Shown: positions 10,265 to 21,271 of the stretch, piece after piece
Layout: every line of letters begins with the position of its first letter
How positions within the stretch are numbered: position 1 is the first letter of the stretch
From: Gammaproteobacteria bacterium
GTDB lineage: Bacteria > Pseudomonadota > Gammaproteobacteria > SZUA-229
Assembly: GCA_013041745.1 (NCBI GenBank)
Contig: JABDRN010000100.1
Location: forward strand, 1-64,000
Length of the DNA stretch: 64,000 nucleotides
Direction of reading: 5' to 3'
The notes under the pieces: generated by a model
Database searches by the model: none
The model's input: the letters and a program-made list of their open reading frames with translations, nothing else
Told to the model about the DNA's origin: nothing
Program-made: the position numbers and the translations under genes

Positions 10265-11296
10265 CTATATCGCTTTCAGCTCCTGCATCGACCATCGCGC
10301 CCTGGCTTCGATCTCCAACGGCTGGGTTTCTCCGGCCATAAGCCGAAAGCAGCCAGCTTGTGCGATCATAGCACCGTTGTCCGTACAGAATTCGATACGT
10401 GGATAAAACAGCTCACCGCCAAGCTGGCGTATCATTCTGGCAAGCTCCATCCGCAGGCGTCTGTTAGCACCGACACCACCAGCGATAACCAGCCTGTCAC
10501 AATATTGTTGTTCGAGGGCACGACGACATTTTATCTTCAAGGTATCCACCACAGCTTCTTCAAAAGCCAGTGATATGTCGGCTTTTGTCTGCTGACTTAA
10601 CTCGCCATTATCCTTTTCAGCAGCTTTTTGCATGGTATTTAGAGCAAAAGTCTTGAGGCCGCTAAAACTGAAATCCAGGCCGGGCCGGTCTATCATTGGA
10701 CGTGGAAATTTATAAACGCCGGAACGGCCTGCTTCAGCGAGTGCCGCCAGCGCAGGTCCACCTGGATAACCCAGCCCCAGCAATTTTGCTGTTTTATCAA
10801 ATGCCTCACCTGCCGCATCATCAAGGCTTTGACCGAGTAATTCATATTGCCCGATGCCTTTTACATAGGCTAGCAGGGTATGGCCACCTGACACCAGCAA
10901 AGCCACAAACGGAAAATCCGGCGGACGGTCTTCCAGCATCGGTGCCAACAGGTGCCCTTCCATATGATGAACCTCCAGTGCGGGAACACCCAGCGCCCAG
11001 GCAAGTGAACGCCCTACCGAGGCACCAGACATGAGCGCACCGATCAACCCGGGGCCAGCCGTGTAGGCAACACCATCAATCGCCGCTTTACTGATCTTAG
11101 CCTGTTTAAGAGCCTGCTCTAATAATGGGACAAGGTAGCGGATATGGTCTCGTGAAGCCAGTTCCGGCACGACACCACCAAACTCAGCATGCACCGCCAC
11201 CTGGCTGTGCAAGGTGTGCGCCAACAACCCCCTGTCACTGTCGTATACTGCAATTCCCGTCTCATCACAGGAGCTTTCGATACCTAAAACGATCAT
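10265..11296 (-). CDS. tsaD: tRNA N6-adenosine threonylcarbamoyltransferase TsaD
   Basis: [40 protein letters not shown]. Confidence 0.97.
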   Translation of the reverse strand: MIVLGIESSCDETGIAVYDSDRGLLAHTLHSQVAVHAEFGGVVPELASRDHIRYLVPLLEQALKQAKISKAAIDGVAYTAGPGLIGALMSGASVGRSLAWALGVPALEVHHMEGHLLAPMLEDRPPDFPFVALLVSGGHTLLAYVKGIGQYELLGQSLDDAAGEAFDKTAKLLGLGYPGGPALAALAEAGRSGVYKFPRPMIDRPGLDFSFSGLKTFALNTMQKAAEKDNGELSQQTKADISLAFEEAVVDTLKIKCRRALEQQYCDRLVIAGGVGANRRLRMELARMIRQLGGELFYPRIEFCTDNGAMIAQAGCFRLMAGETQPLEIEARARWSMQELKAI

Positions 11297-11393
11297 TTTT
11301 TGACTATTTTCATATCAGATTCACTATTAATCAGTTTAATTTTAATTTCCGGCTTTTTGTTTTCATTAAAAATGGGATATAATACTTCGTTCA

Positions 11394-11416
11394 CCGCATT
11401 CTATGCGGATTTTTTA
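11394..11416 (+). terminator. Possible attenuator/terminator-like hairpin in rpsU leader
   Basis: ccgcat-tct-atgcgg stem followed by attttttat, downstream of a tataat box and upstream of rpsU. Confidence 0.45.
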
Positions 11417-11422
11417 TGTATG

Positions 11423-11454
11423 AATTTATTTTTTAATAAATTTATTTTTTAATA
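11423..11454 (+). repeat. Perfect 16-bp tandem duplication in the rpsU leader
   Basis: aatttattttttaata x2, read directly. Confidence 0.85.
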
Positions 11455-11489
11455 GCGATAGGCCAAAAGGGCCTGTTAAAGAGAGCACT

Positions 11490-11720
11490 ATGCCTGCAAT
11501 ACGAGTTAAAGAAAACGAGCCATTTGACGTTGCACTGCGTCGTTTCAAGCGTTCATGTGAAAAAGCCGGTGTATTAACCGAAATTCGCAAACGTGAAGCA
11601 TACGAGAAACCAACAACCGAGCGCAAGCGCAAAGCTGCTGCCGCTGTTAAGCGTCATCTTAAAAAACTTTCTAAAGAACGTAATAAGTTTGCACGTTCAC
11701 CTCACCAGCGTCGCCGTTAA
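11490..11720 (+). CDS. rpsU: 30S ribosomal protein S21
   Basis: [42 protein letters not shown]. Confidence 0.97.
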   Translation: MPAIRVKENEPFDVALRRFKRSCEKAGVLTEIRKREAYEKPTTERKRKAAAAVKRHLKKLSKERNKFARSPHQRRR

Positions 11721-11808
11721 TACACTAATGCAGCCCTGCTAACCATGGCTTGATTTAGCCATGCTTATAGTGCTAGCCAGTTGATAATATCGATAATATA
11801 AAGCTGCG

Positions 11809-12264
11809 ATGAGCGACCTAAAAAAACAGATTCAGGATGCTGCTGTCAGTGCGATGAAATCAGGCGAGAAAGAACGTCTGAAGATCATACGGCTGATGAC
11901 CTCATCGATGAAACAGATTGAAGTTGACGAGCGCATAGAGCTGGATGACGCGCGCGTCATCGCAATCCTCGATAAGATGGTGAAACAGCGCCGAGAGTCG
12001 ATCTCTCAATTCAAGACTGCGGGTCGAGATGACCTGGTAAACCAGGAAAACCTGGAGATCGATATCATCCAGGAGTTCCTGCCCCAGGCTCTGAGTGAAG
12101 AAGAAGTCGACGACATCGTCAACAAAGCTATCGAACAAACTTCAGCCAGCTCAATAAAAGATATGGGCAAAGTGATGGGCCTGGTCAAACCGCAGATCAT
12201 AGGACGCGCCGATATGGGTGAAGTAAGCGGCCGCATCAAGTCGATGCTAAGCACCAACCAGTAA
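11809..12264 (+). CDS. yqeY: GatB/YqeY domain-containing protein
   Basis: YqeY-family sequence; directly downstream of rpsU. Confidence 0.92.
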   Translation: MSDLKKQIQDAAVSAMKSGEKERLKIIRLMTSSMKQIEVDERIELDDARVIAILDKMVKQRRESISQFKTAGRDDLVNQENLEIDIIQEFLPQALSEEEVDDIVNKAIEQTSASSIKDMGKVMGLVKPQIIGRADMGEVSGRIKSMLSTNQ

Positions 12265-12331
12265 AGTGCAATCACGCTTTACTGAGCAGATCGTTATCTA
12301 ACTATTAACAAAAAGAAAACCTCATACATAC

Positions 12332-13396
12332 ATGAGCGAACTAAAAAACGATAGATACCTGAAAGCCCTGCTTCGCCAGCCAGTAGACCGAACCCCGGTA
12401 TGGATCATGCGACAGGCCGGACGCTACCTGCCAGAGTACCGTGAAGTACGAAAAGAAGCCGGTGATTTTATGACGCTTTGCAGTACCCCTGAGCTGGCCT
12501 GTGAGGTAACACTGCAACCACTGCGCCGCTTCGATCTTGATGCGGCAATCCTGTTCTCTGATATCCTGACCATCCCGGACGCTATGGGCCTGGGACTCTA
12601 CTTCTCAGAAGGAGAGGGACCAAAATTCACCAGGACTATCGACAGCGCCAGCGATGTTAACAACCTGGCCATTCCCGATCCGGCAGATAAACTCTCCTAT
12701 GTCACCGATGCGGTCTCGCTGATCCGTAAAGAACTCAACGGCAGTGTACCCCTGATCGGTTTTGCCGGCAGTCCCTGGACACTGGCAACTTACATGGTCG
12801 AAGGCGGCAGCAGTAAAACCTTCTCCAAAGTAAAAGCACTATTGTTTGAAGATCCGGCATCTGCCCACACCCTGATGAGCAAACTTGCCGATTCCGTCGC
12901 GCTTTACCTGAATGCCCAGATCGAAGCCGGTGCACAGGCGGTCATGGTCTTCGACAGCTGGGGCGGCGCATTGACCACGCCGCATTACAAAGCATTCTCT
13001 CTCGCATACATGCAACAGATCGTCGATCAGCTCATCCGTGAAAAAGATGGCCAGAAGATACCTGTGGTGCTGTTCACCAAAGGCGGTGGTATGTGGCTAC
13101 CAGAGATCGCCGATACCGGTTGTGATGGTGTTGGCCTGGACTGGTCTGTGGATATCAATATCGCACGCCAGCAGATCGGTGACAGAGCCGCACTTCAGGG
13201 CAATATGGATCCGGCAATCATGGCGACCAATCCCGAGGTGATCAGACAGGAAGTCAGCCGTATCCTCGCAGATTACGGTCATGGCAGTGGCCATGTGTTT
13301 AACCTGGGCCATGGTATAACACCGAATATCAAACCGGATAATGTCGCTGCCCTGGTCGATGCGGTACATGAATTCAGCGCTCAGTACCATATATAG
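12332..13396 (+). CDS. hemE: Uroporphyrinogen decarboxylase HemE
   Basis: [23 protein letters not shown]. Confidence 0.97.
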   Translation: MSELKNDRYLKALLRQPVDRTPVWIMRQAGRYLPEYREVRKEAGDFMTLCSTPELACEVTLQPLRRFDLDAAILFSDILTIPDAMGLGLYFSEGEGPKFTRTIDSASDVNNLAIPDPADKLSYVTDAVSLIRKELNGSVPLIGFAGSPWTLATYMVEGGSSKTFSKVKALLFEDPASAHTLMSKLADSVALYLNAQIEAGAQAVMVFDSWGGALTTPHYKAFSLAYMQQIVDQLIREKDGQKIPVVLFTKGGGMWLPEIADTGCDGVGLDWSVDINIARQQIGDRAALQGNMDPAIMATNPEVIRQEVSRILADYGHGSGHVFNLGHGITPNIKPDNVAALVDAVHEFSAQYHI

Positions 13397-13508
13397 TTCT
13401 CGCTGTTCAGCAGGCTTCAGGGTCTGCGCTCCCACAATTTACTCACACAACTTTCAGCTGTTTCGTTATACTTTAATCTGGAATAACGACCTGCGATCAA
13501 GCAAGCAG

Positions 13509-15755
13509 ATGCTGAAAAATATTTTTTTAAAATTATTTTATTTCATCCTGCTGACGTTATTCTGTTTCGACACTATAGCCTTCAGTGCGACCTCTGATCA
13601 CGACACAGCAAAAGCTGACCCATCTGTTGCCAAACGACCTAAAATCGGCCTGGTATTAAGCGGTGGCGGCGCGCGCGGATTCGCCCATATCGGCGTATTA
13701 AAAGTTCTCGAAGAGAATAACGTGCCGATCGATTATATCGTCGGCACCAGCATGGGCTCGATCATCGGCGGATTATATGCGATCGGGCTGACACCGGAAG
13801 AGATAGAGCTAGGCGTACAGGGCATCAACTGGGATAAAGTATTTAGTGACTTCGCTAACCGTGATTACAAATCTTATCGCCGCAAACAGGATGATTATGA
13901 CTTTTTCAGCCTGCACCGCGTCGGCATCAACAGTGATGGCTTACAGATCTCGCCAGGGCTGATCGAAGGCCAGCAGATAGAACTGGCACTCGACCGCCTT
14001 GCTTTCCCCGGCTTTCATATTCACGATTTTGACAAGCTGCGCATCCCGTACCGGGCCGTCGCAACCAATATAGAAAACGGTGAACCATTTATCATAAAGA
14101 GTGGAAACCTGGCACGTGCCATGCGCGCCAGCATGTCGATTCCCGGTGCGCTGCCGCCGGTCACCATCGATGACACCCTGCTGGTCGATGGCGGCATAGC
14201 AAACAATGTACCGATCGATGTGGTACGAGAGATGGGGGCCGATATCGTCATCGTAGTCGATGTCAGTGCACCACTGGATAAAAAAGAAGATATCAAATCC
14301 GGTCTCGATGTCACCGGCCAATTAACCACCATACTAACCCGCCGAGTTGCAGACAGCCAGATCAAGACCATGACAGGAAATGATGTGCTGATCGTGCCCG
14401 GTGAGAGAGAGATTTCATCATCGGATTTTAATCAATACCCTGATCTGATAGAGGCCGGTTATGTCTCTGCAGTGGAAAAGATCGATGACATCAAAAAACT
14501 GTCACTATCATACGAGGCATATGCTTCTCATATCTCTGCACTACTCAAGGTGGCAGTGAGACAGCCGATCATCGAATTCATCGAAATCAATAATAAGACG
14601 GCACTGCGCGATGACGTCATGCGCGTAAGGATACACCAGAAAATAGGTGAACCACTGGACGTGGCCCAGCTTGAAAGGGATATCTCATATATCTACGGCC
14701 TTGATTATTCTGGCTCCGTGGTTTATTCGGTGGAGAAAAAAGATGGCAAACACGGCTTGATCATCTACATTCGGGATCGTGAATGGGCAGACAGTTATCT
14801 GCAATTTGGCCTGTCCGTCGAGTCTGCTTTTGAAGTCATATCGATAACCAACTTCAACGCCAGCTATAACAAAAACAACCTGAATGATCTCGCCGGTGAA
14901 TTTCGAGCTGTTGCTACCATTGGTTCAGAACCGAGGATGACCGCCGAGCTTTACCAGCCGGTCAACATCGAACTCGATACATTCTTATCGCTAAAGACGG
15001 GTTTTGACACAGAGATCGTGCCGACCTTGATCAACGATCATATCGAATCCATCCAGCGGATCAACCGGGCATTCATCAACCTGTCTGCCGGCCAGATATT
15101 CCTGCAGAACACCAAGCTCAGCCTGGGCCTCAGTTACAATGACGGCCATATCAACTCCATTAGCGGCCTTAAAGTCACGCAGCCGGATTTTATCGAAAGC
15201 TATTATTACGCGAAGATTTTTCATGACTCGCTGGACAACCTGAGCTTTCCGAATAACGGCTTCTATGGCAACCTCAGTCTCACTGCCAACCGCAAACACC
15301 TGGGGGCAGACCAGGATTTCGAACAGGCAAGAATGATCATCAGCGGTGCCACCACCTTTAAACGCTATACCATTTTCGGTCGCGCCATAGCGGAGTCGAC
15401 CCGGTTTGAAGAGCCGCTTCAGCTTAATTCGCTATTGATCAATGGTGGTCTATTTGAACTGTCGGGCACTGTGCGTAACGAGCTCCTGAGCCCCTATTTC
15501 GGTTTACTGGAAACTGCATTCTACCGCCGCCTGGGGGACATTACCTTTTTGCCGATCTACACCGGCTTCTCGCTGGAAGCCGGCAATGCCTGGCAACAGA
15601 GAGATGAGATACGCAGCAACAACCTGCGTTATGCCGGCAGTATATTTATCGGGGCGGACACGTTTATGGGCCCACTATATCTTGCTATCGGTGCAACCGA
15701 CCAGGGCGAGGCTGCCGTCTATCTTAATATCGGCAAGTCCTTCCTGGACAATTAA
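13509..15755 (+). CDS. Patatin-like phospholipase with POTRA and outer membrane barrel (PlpD-like, type Vd architecture; start moved to 13509)
   Basis: Signal peptide at MLKNIFLKLFYFILL; GLVLSGGGARGFAHIGVL, GTSMGS (GxSxG), DGG; C-terminal barrel ending IGKSFLDN. Confidence 0.85.
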   Translation: MLKNIFLKLFYFILLTLFCFDTIAFSATSDHDTAKADPSVAKRPKIGLVLSGGGARGFAHIGVLKVLEENNVPIDYIVGTSMGSIIGGLYAIGLTPEEIELGVQGINWDKVFSDFANRDYKSYRRKQDDYDFFSLHRVGINSDGLQISPGLIEGQQIELALDRLAFPGFHIHDFDKLRIPYRAVATNIENGEPFIIKSGNLARAMRASMSIPGALPPVTIDDTLLVDGGIANNVPIDVVREMGADIVIVVDVSAPLDKKEDIKSGLDVTGQLTTILTRRVADSQIKTMTGNDVLIVPGEREISSSDFNQYPDLIEAGYVSAVEKIDDIKKLSLSYEAYASHISALLKVAVRQPIIEFIEINNKTALRDDVMRVRIHQKIGEPLDVAQLERDISYIYGLDYSGSVVYSVEKKDGKHGLIIYIRDREWADSYLQFGLSVESAFEVISITNFNASYNKNNLNDLAGEFRAVATIGSEPRMTAELYQPVNIELDTFLSLKTGFDTEIVPTLINDHIESIQRINRAFINLSAGQIFLQNTKLSLGLSYNDGHINSISGLKVTQPDFIESYYYAKIFHDSLDNLSFPNNGFYGNLSLTANRKHLGADQDFEQARMIISGATTFKRYTIFGRAIAESTRFEEPLQLNSLLINGGLFELSGTVRNELLSPYFGLLETAFYRRLGDITFLPIYTGFSLEAGNAWQQRDEIRSNNLRYAGSIFIGADTFMGPLYLAIGATDQGEAAVYLNIGKSFLDN

Positions 15756-15761
15756 TGCCAA

Positions 15762-18296
15762 TCAGAAAACCTGTTCTGGTATCGCTACCGCATCTTCACC
15801 GCCAGCAGGCCTCTCTACTGATGAAGCACTACCAGCTGTCGGTACATTCTCTTTTCTGAATATTTCAAATACTGTATTGGTATCTGCATCAGTAGCGGCC
15901 CGCCCGGTCTCGGCATTAATCTTCATGGTGACTAGCCCTTCAGGGGGAGGCAGCTGTCTCTCGGGTTTACCGGCCAGCGCTGTTCGCATGAAATCGATCC
16001 ACACCGGCAGCGCTGCCGAGGAACCTGTTTCCTTGCTGCCCAGCGGCTTGAGCTGATCGAAGCCGATCCACATCGTCGTCACCAGGTCAGGGTTGTAACC
16101 ATTGAACCAGGCATCACGCTGGTCATTGGTCGTACCCGTCTTGCCAGCAAGGTCCTTTCGACCTAATGACATGGCTCTGCGGCCTGTGCCTCGAAGCACA
16201 ACATCCTGTAATATAGAATTCATCTGGAATGCCAGGCGTGGCTCCAGAGTACGTTCGGCCTGTTTAGGCAGCTTGACCAGGGAATCATCTTCGACGATCT
16301 TGTTCGACCACCTCTGTTCGGCGATAACACATGAAGTACATGCAACCGCTGGGTCAGCTTCATATAAAACACTGCCGTCTGCATCCTCGATACGCTGGAT
16401 CAGGTATGGTTCAGTCAGGTAACCACCGTTGGCAAATACCGAATACACCCTCGCCATCTGCAACGGGCTAAGCTCTGCACTGCCCAGAGCCAGCGACAGA
16501 TCGTATCGAAGCTCGTTACTATCCAGGCCAAAGTTCTTTGCATATTGTGTGGCGTGCTTCAGCCCGACATCACGGAGTATGCGAATCGATACCAGGTTAC
16601 GAGACTTATACAGTGCTTCTCTCAACCGGGTCGGACCAAAGGTCTTGCCGCTATAATTCTCCGGACGCCACTGCCCTTCCAGCGCCGAATCCTCGAACAC
16701 CACAGGTGCATCATTGATCAGGCTTGCCGGGGTATACTTTTTATCCAGCGCGGCTGCATAGATGATAGGCTTGAAACCGGAGCCCGCCTGACGCTTGGCT
16801 TGAACCACACGGTTAAATTTACTATGTTCGAAATCCAGACCACCGCTCAACGCCTGTATACCGCCTGTATTCGGCTTAACTGAAACCAGCGCACCTTGAA
16901 CCTCCGGAACCTGCCCCAGGCTCCAGCCCTTGACAGGGTCATTACCCAACCAGACGACATCACCCGGTTTGATAACATCAGAAACTTTCTGTAACTCGTT
17001 GCCGATACGATTGACACTGATATATTCACGAGCCCACTGGATACCGCTCCAGGGGATACGAACCGTGTTACCGTCTTTTAGCAGCGCAGTAGCGGAACGT
17101 TTCTCTATCGAGACCGCCTCAGCTGCGTTGCCTGCTACTTCAGTATTCTCGGCAGCTACATCACTGGAGATATCATCGTTGACCGACAGGATTAGTGCCG
17201 GTACGAATCGCCCGTAATTTTGATCGTCTTTCAGGATATCGACCAGGGCTGGCTGACTGCCCTCACTATCCTCGTCAACATTGGTAACGCTCTCTTGCGT
17301 ACCCATTGACTCCAGATCGACATGCCGAATGACACCTCGGTAACCATGACGCTGATCATAAGCCACCAGACCATTCCAGATACTGTCATTGGCTGCCTGC
17401 TGAAGCCGCTTGTTGATAGTGGTGTATACATTAAGACCGCGCACATAAGCTTCGTCACCAAACTGTTTAACGATCTCCGCACGTGCCATTTCATTTACAT
17501 AAGGGGCATATACCCCGATGGCACTGCGATGACGCCTGGCGGTTACCGGCGCTTTGCGCTGCTCCTCAAATTCTGCTGTACTGATAAAAGCAAGCTGATG
17601 CATACGTGACAACACATAGTCACGTCGAATAGTGGCACGATCAGGGTTTACAATCGGATTAAACGTCGACGGCGCTTTAGGCAGTCCGGCGATCATCGCA
17701 ATCTGCGCCAGGGTCAACTCATCCAGGCCAACGCCATAGTATGTCTGCGCAGCAGCAGCGACACCATATGAGCGGTTTCCCAGATAAATCTTGTTTAAAT
17801 ACAGTTCCAGAATTTTTTCCTTTTCCAGCTCTCGTTCAATTTTCAACGCTAGCAGGATCTCGTTTAATTTACGCAGATAGGTCTTTTCACTGCTCAGGTA
17901 GAAATTTCTCGCCAGCTGCATGGTGATGGTACTACCCCCCTGCCCGCGTTCTCCAGTAAGCAACAAGTTAACAACAGCACGCAATATACCCTGATAATCC
18001 ACTCCAGGGTGTTCAAAAAAACGATCATCTTCAGCAGACAAAAATGCCTGCCGCATCAGCTCCGGTATCTCTTCAAGTTTCTTCGGTGTCCGTCTTTTCT
18101 CACCAAATTCCCCCATTAATGCACCATCACTGCTATAAATACGTAGTGGGACCTGAAGTTGAACATTACTCAGGCCCTCGATAGAGGGTAATTTGGGGTT
18201 TAGGTAGAAATAACCGCCAGCAGCTACTGCGGCAGCAAGCGACATCATCACTAAAGCGATGATGAATAGTAGTTTAAAAACATTTAGAAATCGCAC
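15762..18296 (-). CDS. mrcA: Penicillin-binding protein 1A (GTG start likely at 18296)
   Basis: Transglycosylase EDDRFFEHPGVD, GGSTITMQLARN; transpeptidase KTGTTNDQRDAWF; divergent from pilM. Confidence 0.94.
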   Translation of the reverse strand: MRFLNVFKLLFIIALVMMSLAAAVAAGGYFYLNPKLPSIEGLSNVQLQVPLRIYSSDGALMGEFGEKRRTPKKLEEIPELMRQAFLSAEDDRFFEHPGVDYQGILRAVVNLLLTGERGQGGSTITMQLARNFYLSSEKTYLRKLNEILLALKIERELEKEKILELYLNKIYLGNRSYGVAAAAQTYYGVGLDELTLAQIAMIAGLPKAPSTFNPIVNPDRATIRRDYVLSRMHQLAFISTAEFEEQRKAPVTARRHRSAIGVYAPYVNEMARAEIVKQFGDEAYVRGLNVYTTINKRLQQAANDSIWNGLVAYDQRHGYRGVIRHVDLESMGTQESVTNVDEDSEGSQPALVDILKDDQNYGRFVPALILSVNDDISSDVAAENTEVAGNAAEAVSIEKRSATALLKDGNTVRIPWSGIQWAREYISVNRIGNELQKVSDVIKPGDVVWLGNDPVKGWSLGQVPEVQGALVSVKPNTGGIQALSGGLDFEHSKFNRVVQAKRQAGSGFKPIIYAAALDKKYTPASLINDAPVVFEDSALEGQWRPENYSGKTFGPTRLREALYKSRNLVSIRILRDVGLKHATQYAKNFGLDSNELRYDLSLALGSAELSPLQMARVYSVFANGGYLTEPYLIQRIEDADGSVLYEADPAVACTSCVIAEQRWSNKIVEDDSLVKLPKQAERTLEPRLAFQMNSILQDVVLRGTGRRAMSLGRKDLAGKTGTTNDQRDAWFNGYNPDLVTTMWIGFDQLKPLGSKETGSSAALPVWIDFMRTALAGKPERQLPPPEGLVTMKINAETGRAATDADTNTVFEIFRKENVPTAGSASSVERPAGGEDAVAIPEQVF

Positions 18297-18466
18297 TGTT
18301 CCATTACCTGCGTCATTAAGTGTTATCAAGGCGGCAAAGTATATAGGTTTACAGACATTTTTACGACATTGTTGTCTACCACCTAGTATTTTTCCAGACT
18401 TACCGCTAATATTTAATGCAAAAATTATAATATATTCTATAACTACCTTTAAAATATATAAATTAG

Positions 18467-19536
<1,070 letters not shown>

Positions 19537-19537
<1 letters not shown>

Positions 19538-20112
19538 TGGCACATATTAATCTACTCCCATGGCGCGAAGAACAGCGACAGGAACAGACCAGGCAGTTTG
19601 CTACCGTTACGGTGCTTTCGCTGATTCTGACTGCCGCCCTCATATTCATGGTTCATGTCACCTTCGACAACCAGATCGAACACCAGAAATATCGTAACAA
19701 GATATTACAGGATGAAATCGCCACGCTTGACGCTTCACTCAAGCAGATTGACGCCCTGGAAGAGACCAAGGAACAGTTGCTGGCCCGCATGGACGTGATT
19801 CAGTCACTACAGCAGCAACGTCCCCAGATCGTACACCTGTTCGATGACTTTGTTCGCACCGTTCCCGAAGGTATATATCTTAGAGATATCAAACAGGAAG
19901 GCGATCAGCTGACAATCAAAGGTGTTGCTGAATCAAATGGCCGCGTCTCAGCCTATATGAGGAATATCGATTCTTCAGACTGGATGGCGACACCCAAGCT
20001 GAAAGTGATCGAGACCAAGGAGGGCACACTCAGAAGCAGTGATTTCACCCTGGTCACCTCACAGACTACTCCAGAAGAAAAAAAACAGAAGACTAAAGGA
20101 GAAGACAGCTAA
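19537..20112 (+). CDS. pilN: Type IV pilus assembly protein PilN
   Basis: INLLPWREEQRQ; operon position. Confidence 0.94.
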
Positions 20113-20729
20113 TGGATCTCTCCGAAATAAACCTAAACGACCTGGATATCGACGATCTCAAGAAGATTGGTACTGCGCCACTTCTTGTCAAGGCCGCGAT
20201 TGTCATCGTCCTCTGTATTGGACTGGCGGTAGCAGGTTACTTCCTCGATACAACGAAGCAGAAAGCTGAGCTCGATAAAGTAATCGCTGAAGAGCAATCT
20301 CTGCGCACTGTTTTTACCAACAAACAGGCAAAAGCCGCCAACCTCGAAGCTTATAAACAGCAACTCGAAGAGATGCGAACCTCTTTTGGTACCTTATTGA
20401 GACAGTTACCAAACGAGACAGAAATCGAGACACTGCTGACCGATATCTCGCAGACAGGTATATCCTCCGGTCTGGAGATCGACTTTTTCAAACCTGAAGG
20501 ACTACGGCCCAAGGAATTTTATTCAGAATACCCCATCAAGCTTAAAGTCACTGGGCGTTATCATGAATTTGCAGAATTCATCAGCGGTGTCGCCGCCTTG
20601 CCGCGCATCGTAACAGTACAGAATATTGCGATAAAGCCTTCGGACTCAAAAGAAGGCGCAAAATTGACGATGGAGTTAACTGCCATTACCTACCAGTACC
20701 TCGATGAGTCTGCGGAGGTAGCACAATAA
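20112..20729 (+). CDS. pilO: Type IV pilus assembly protein PilO
   Basis: PilO-type sequence; operon position. Confidence 0.94.
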   Translation: MDLSEINLNDLDIDDLKKIGTAPLLVKAAIVIVLCIGLAVAGYFLDTTKQKAELDKVIAEEQSLRTVFTNKQAKAANLEAYKQQLEEMRTSFGTLLRQLPNETEIETLLTDISQTGISSGLEIDFFKPEGLRPKEFYSEYPIKLKVTGRYHEFAEFISGVAALPRIVTVQNIAIKPSDSKEGAKLTMELTAITYQYLDESAEVAQ

Positions 20730-21247
20730 TGCATATTTTAAGACGCAGCATACTGTGTGCCGGACTGTTTAGCCTGGCGTCATGTAGCCAGGACATTTCT
20801 GACCTGCAGACATTTATCGCACAGCAAAAGTCTGCACATGTAGGCAGTGTAAAACCGATCCCGCAGTTTAAACCATATGAAAGTTTCAGCTATTCAGCTG
20901 GCGATCTGCGTGACCCATTCGTTGCTACCATCGACCTGGAAGACGACGATACCACAAAGACTAGTTTACTGAACCCCGATTCAACGCGCCCTAGAGAGCC
21001 ACTCGAGGTATTCCCATTAGACACGCTCAGCATGGTTGGCATCCTGGAGCAGAATGACCAGCTATGGGGACTGATCAAGGACCCGCAGAACATAGTCCAC
21101 CGCGTACAGGTGGGTCACTATATGGGGCAAAGCGAAGGTCGAATCTTAGAAATTAACGAAACCGCTATCTATCTAGTCGAAATCGTACCAGATGGTATCG
21201 GCGGTTATATAGAAAGAGATGCATCAATCGCAATTGGCGGTAATTAA
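20729..21247 (+). CDS. pilP: Type IV pilus lipoprotein PilP
   Basis: Lipobox LASCS; YSAGDLRDPF; operon position. Confidence 0.94.
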   Translation: MHILRRSILCAGLFSLASCSQDISDLQTFIAQQKSAHVGSVKPIPQFKPYESFSYSAGDLRDPFVATIDLEDDDTTKTSLLNPDSTRPREPLEVFPLDTLSMVGILEQNDQLWGLIKDPQNIVHRVQVGHYMGQSEGRILEINETAIYLVEIVPDGIGGYIERDASIAIGGN

Positions 21248-21271
21248 TTTACAGACACTAATTGTGAGCGC

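Noticed and set aside
12258-12284. agtaaag...ctttact hairpin between yqeY and hemE as terminator
   Set aside because: No T run follows; left unannotated.
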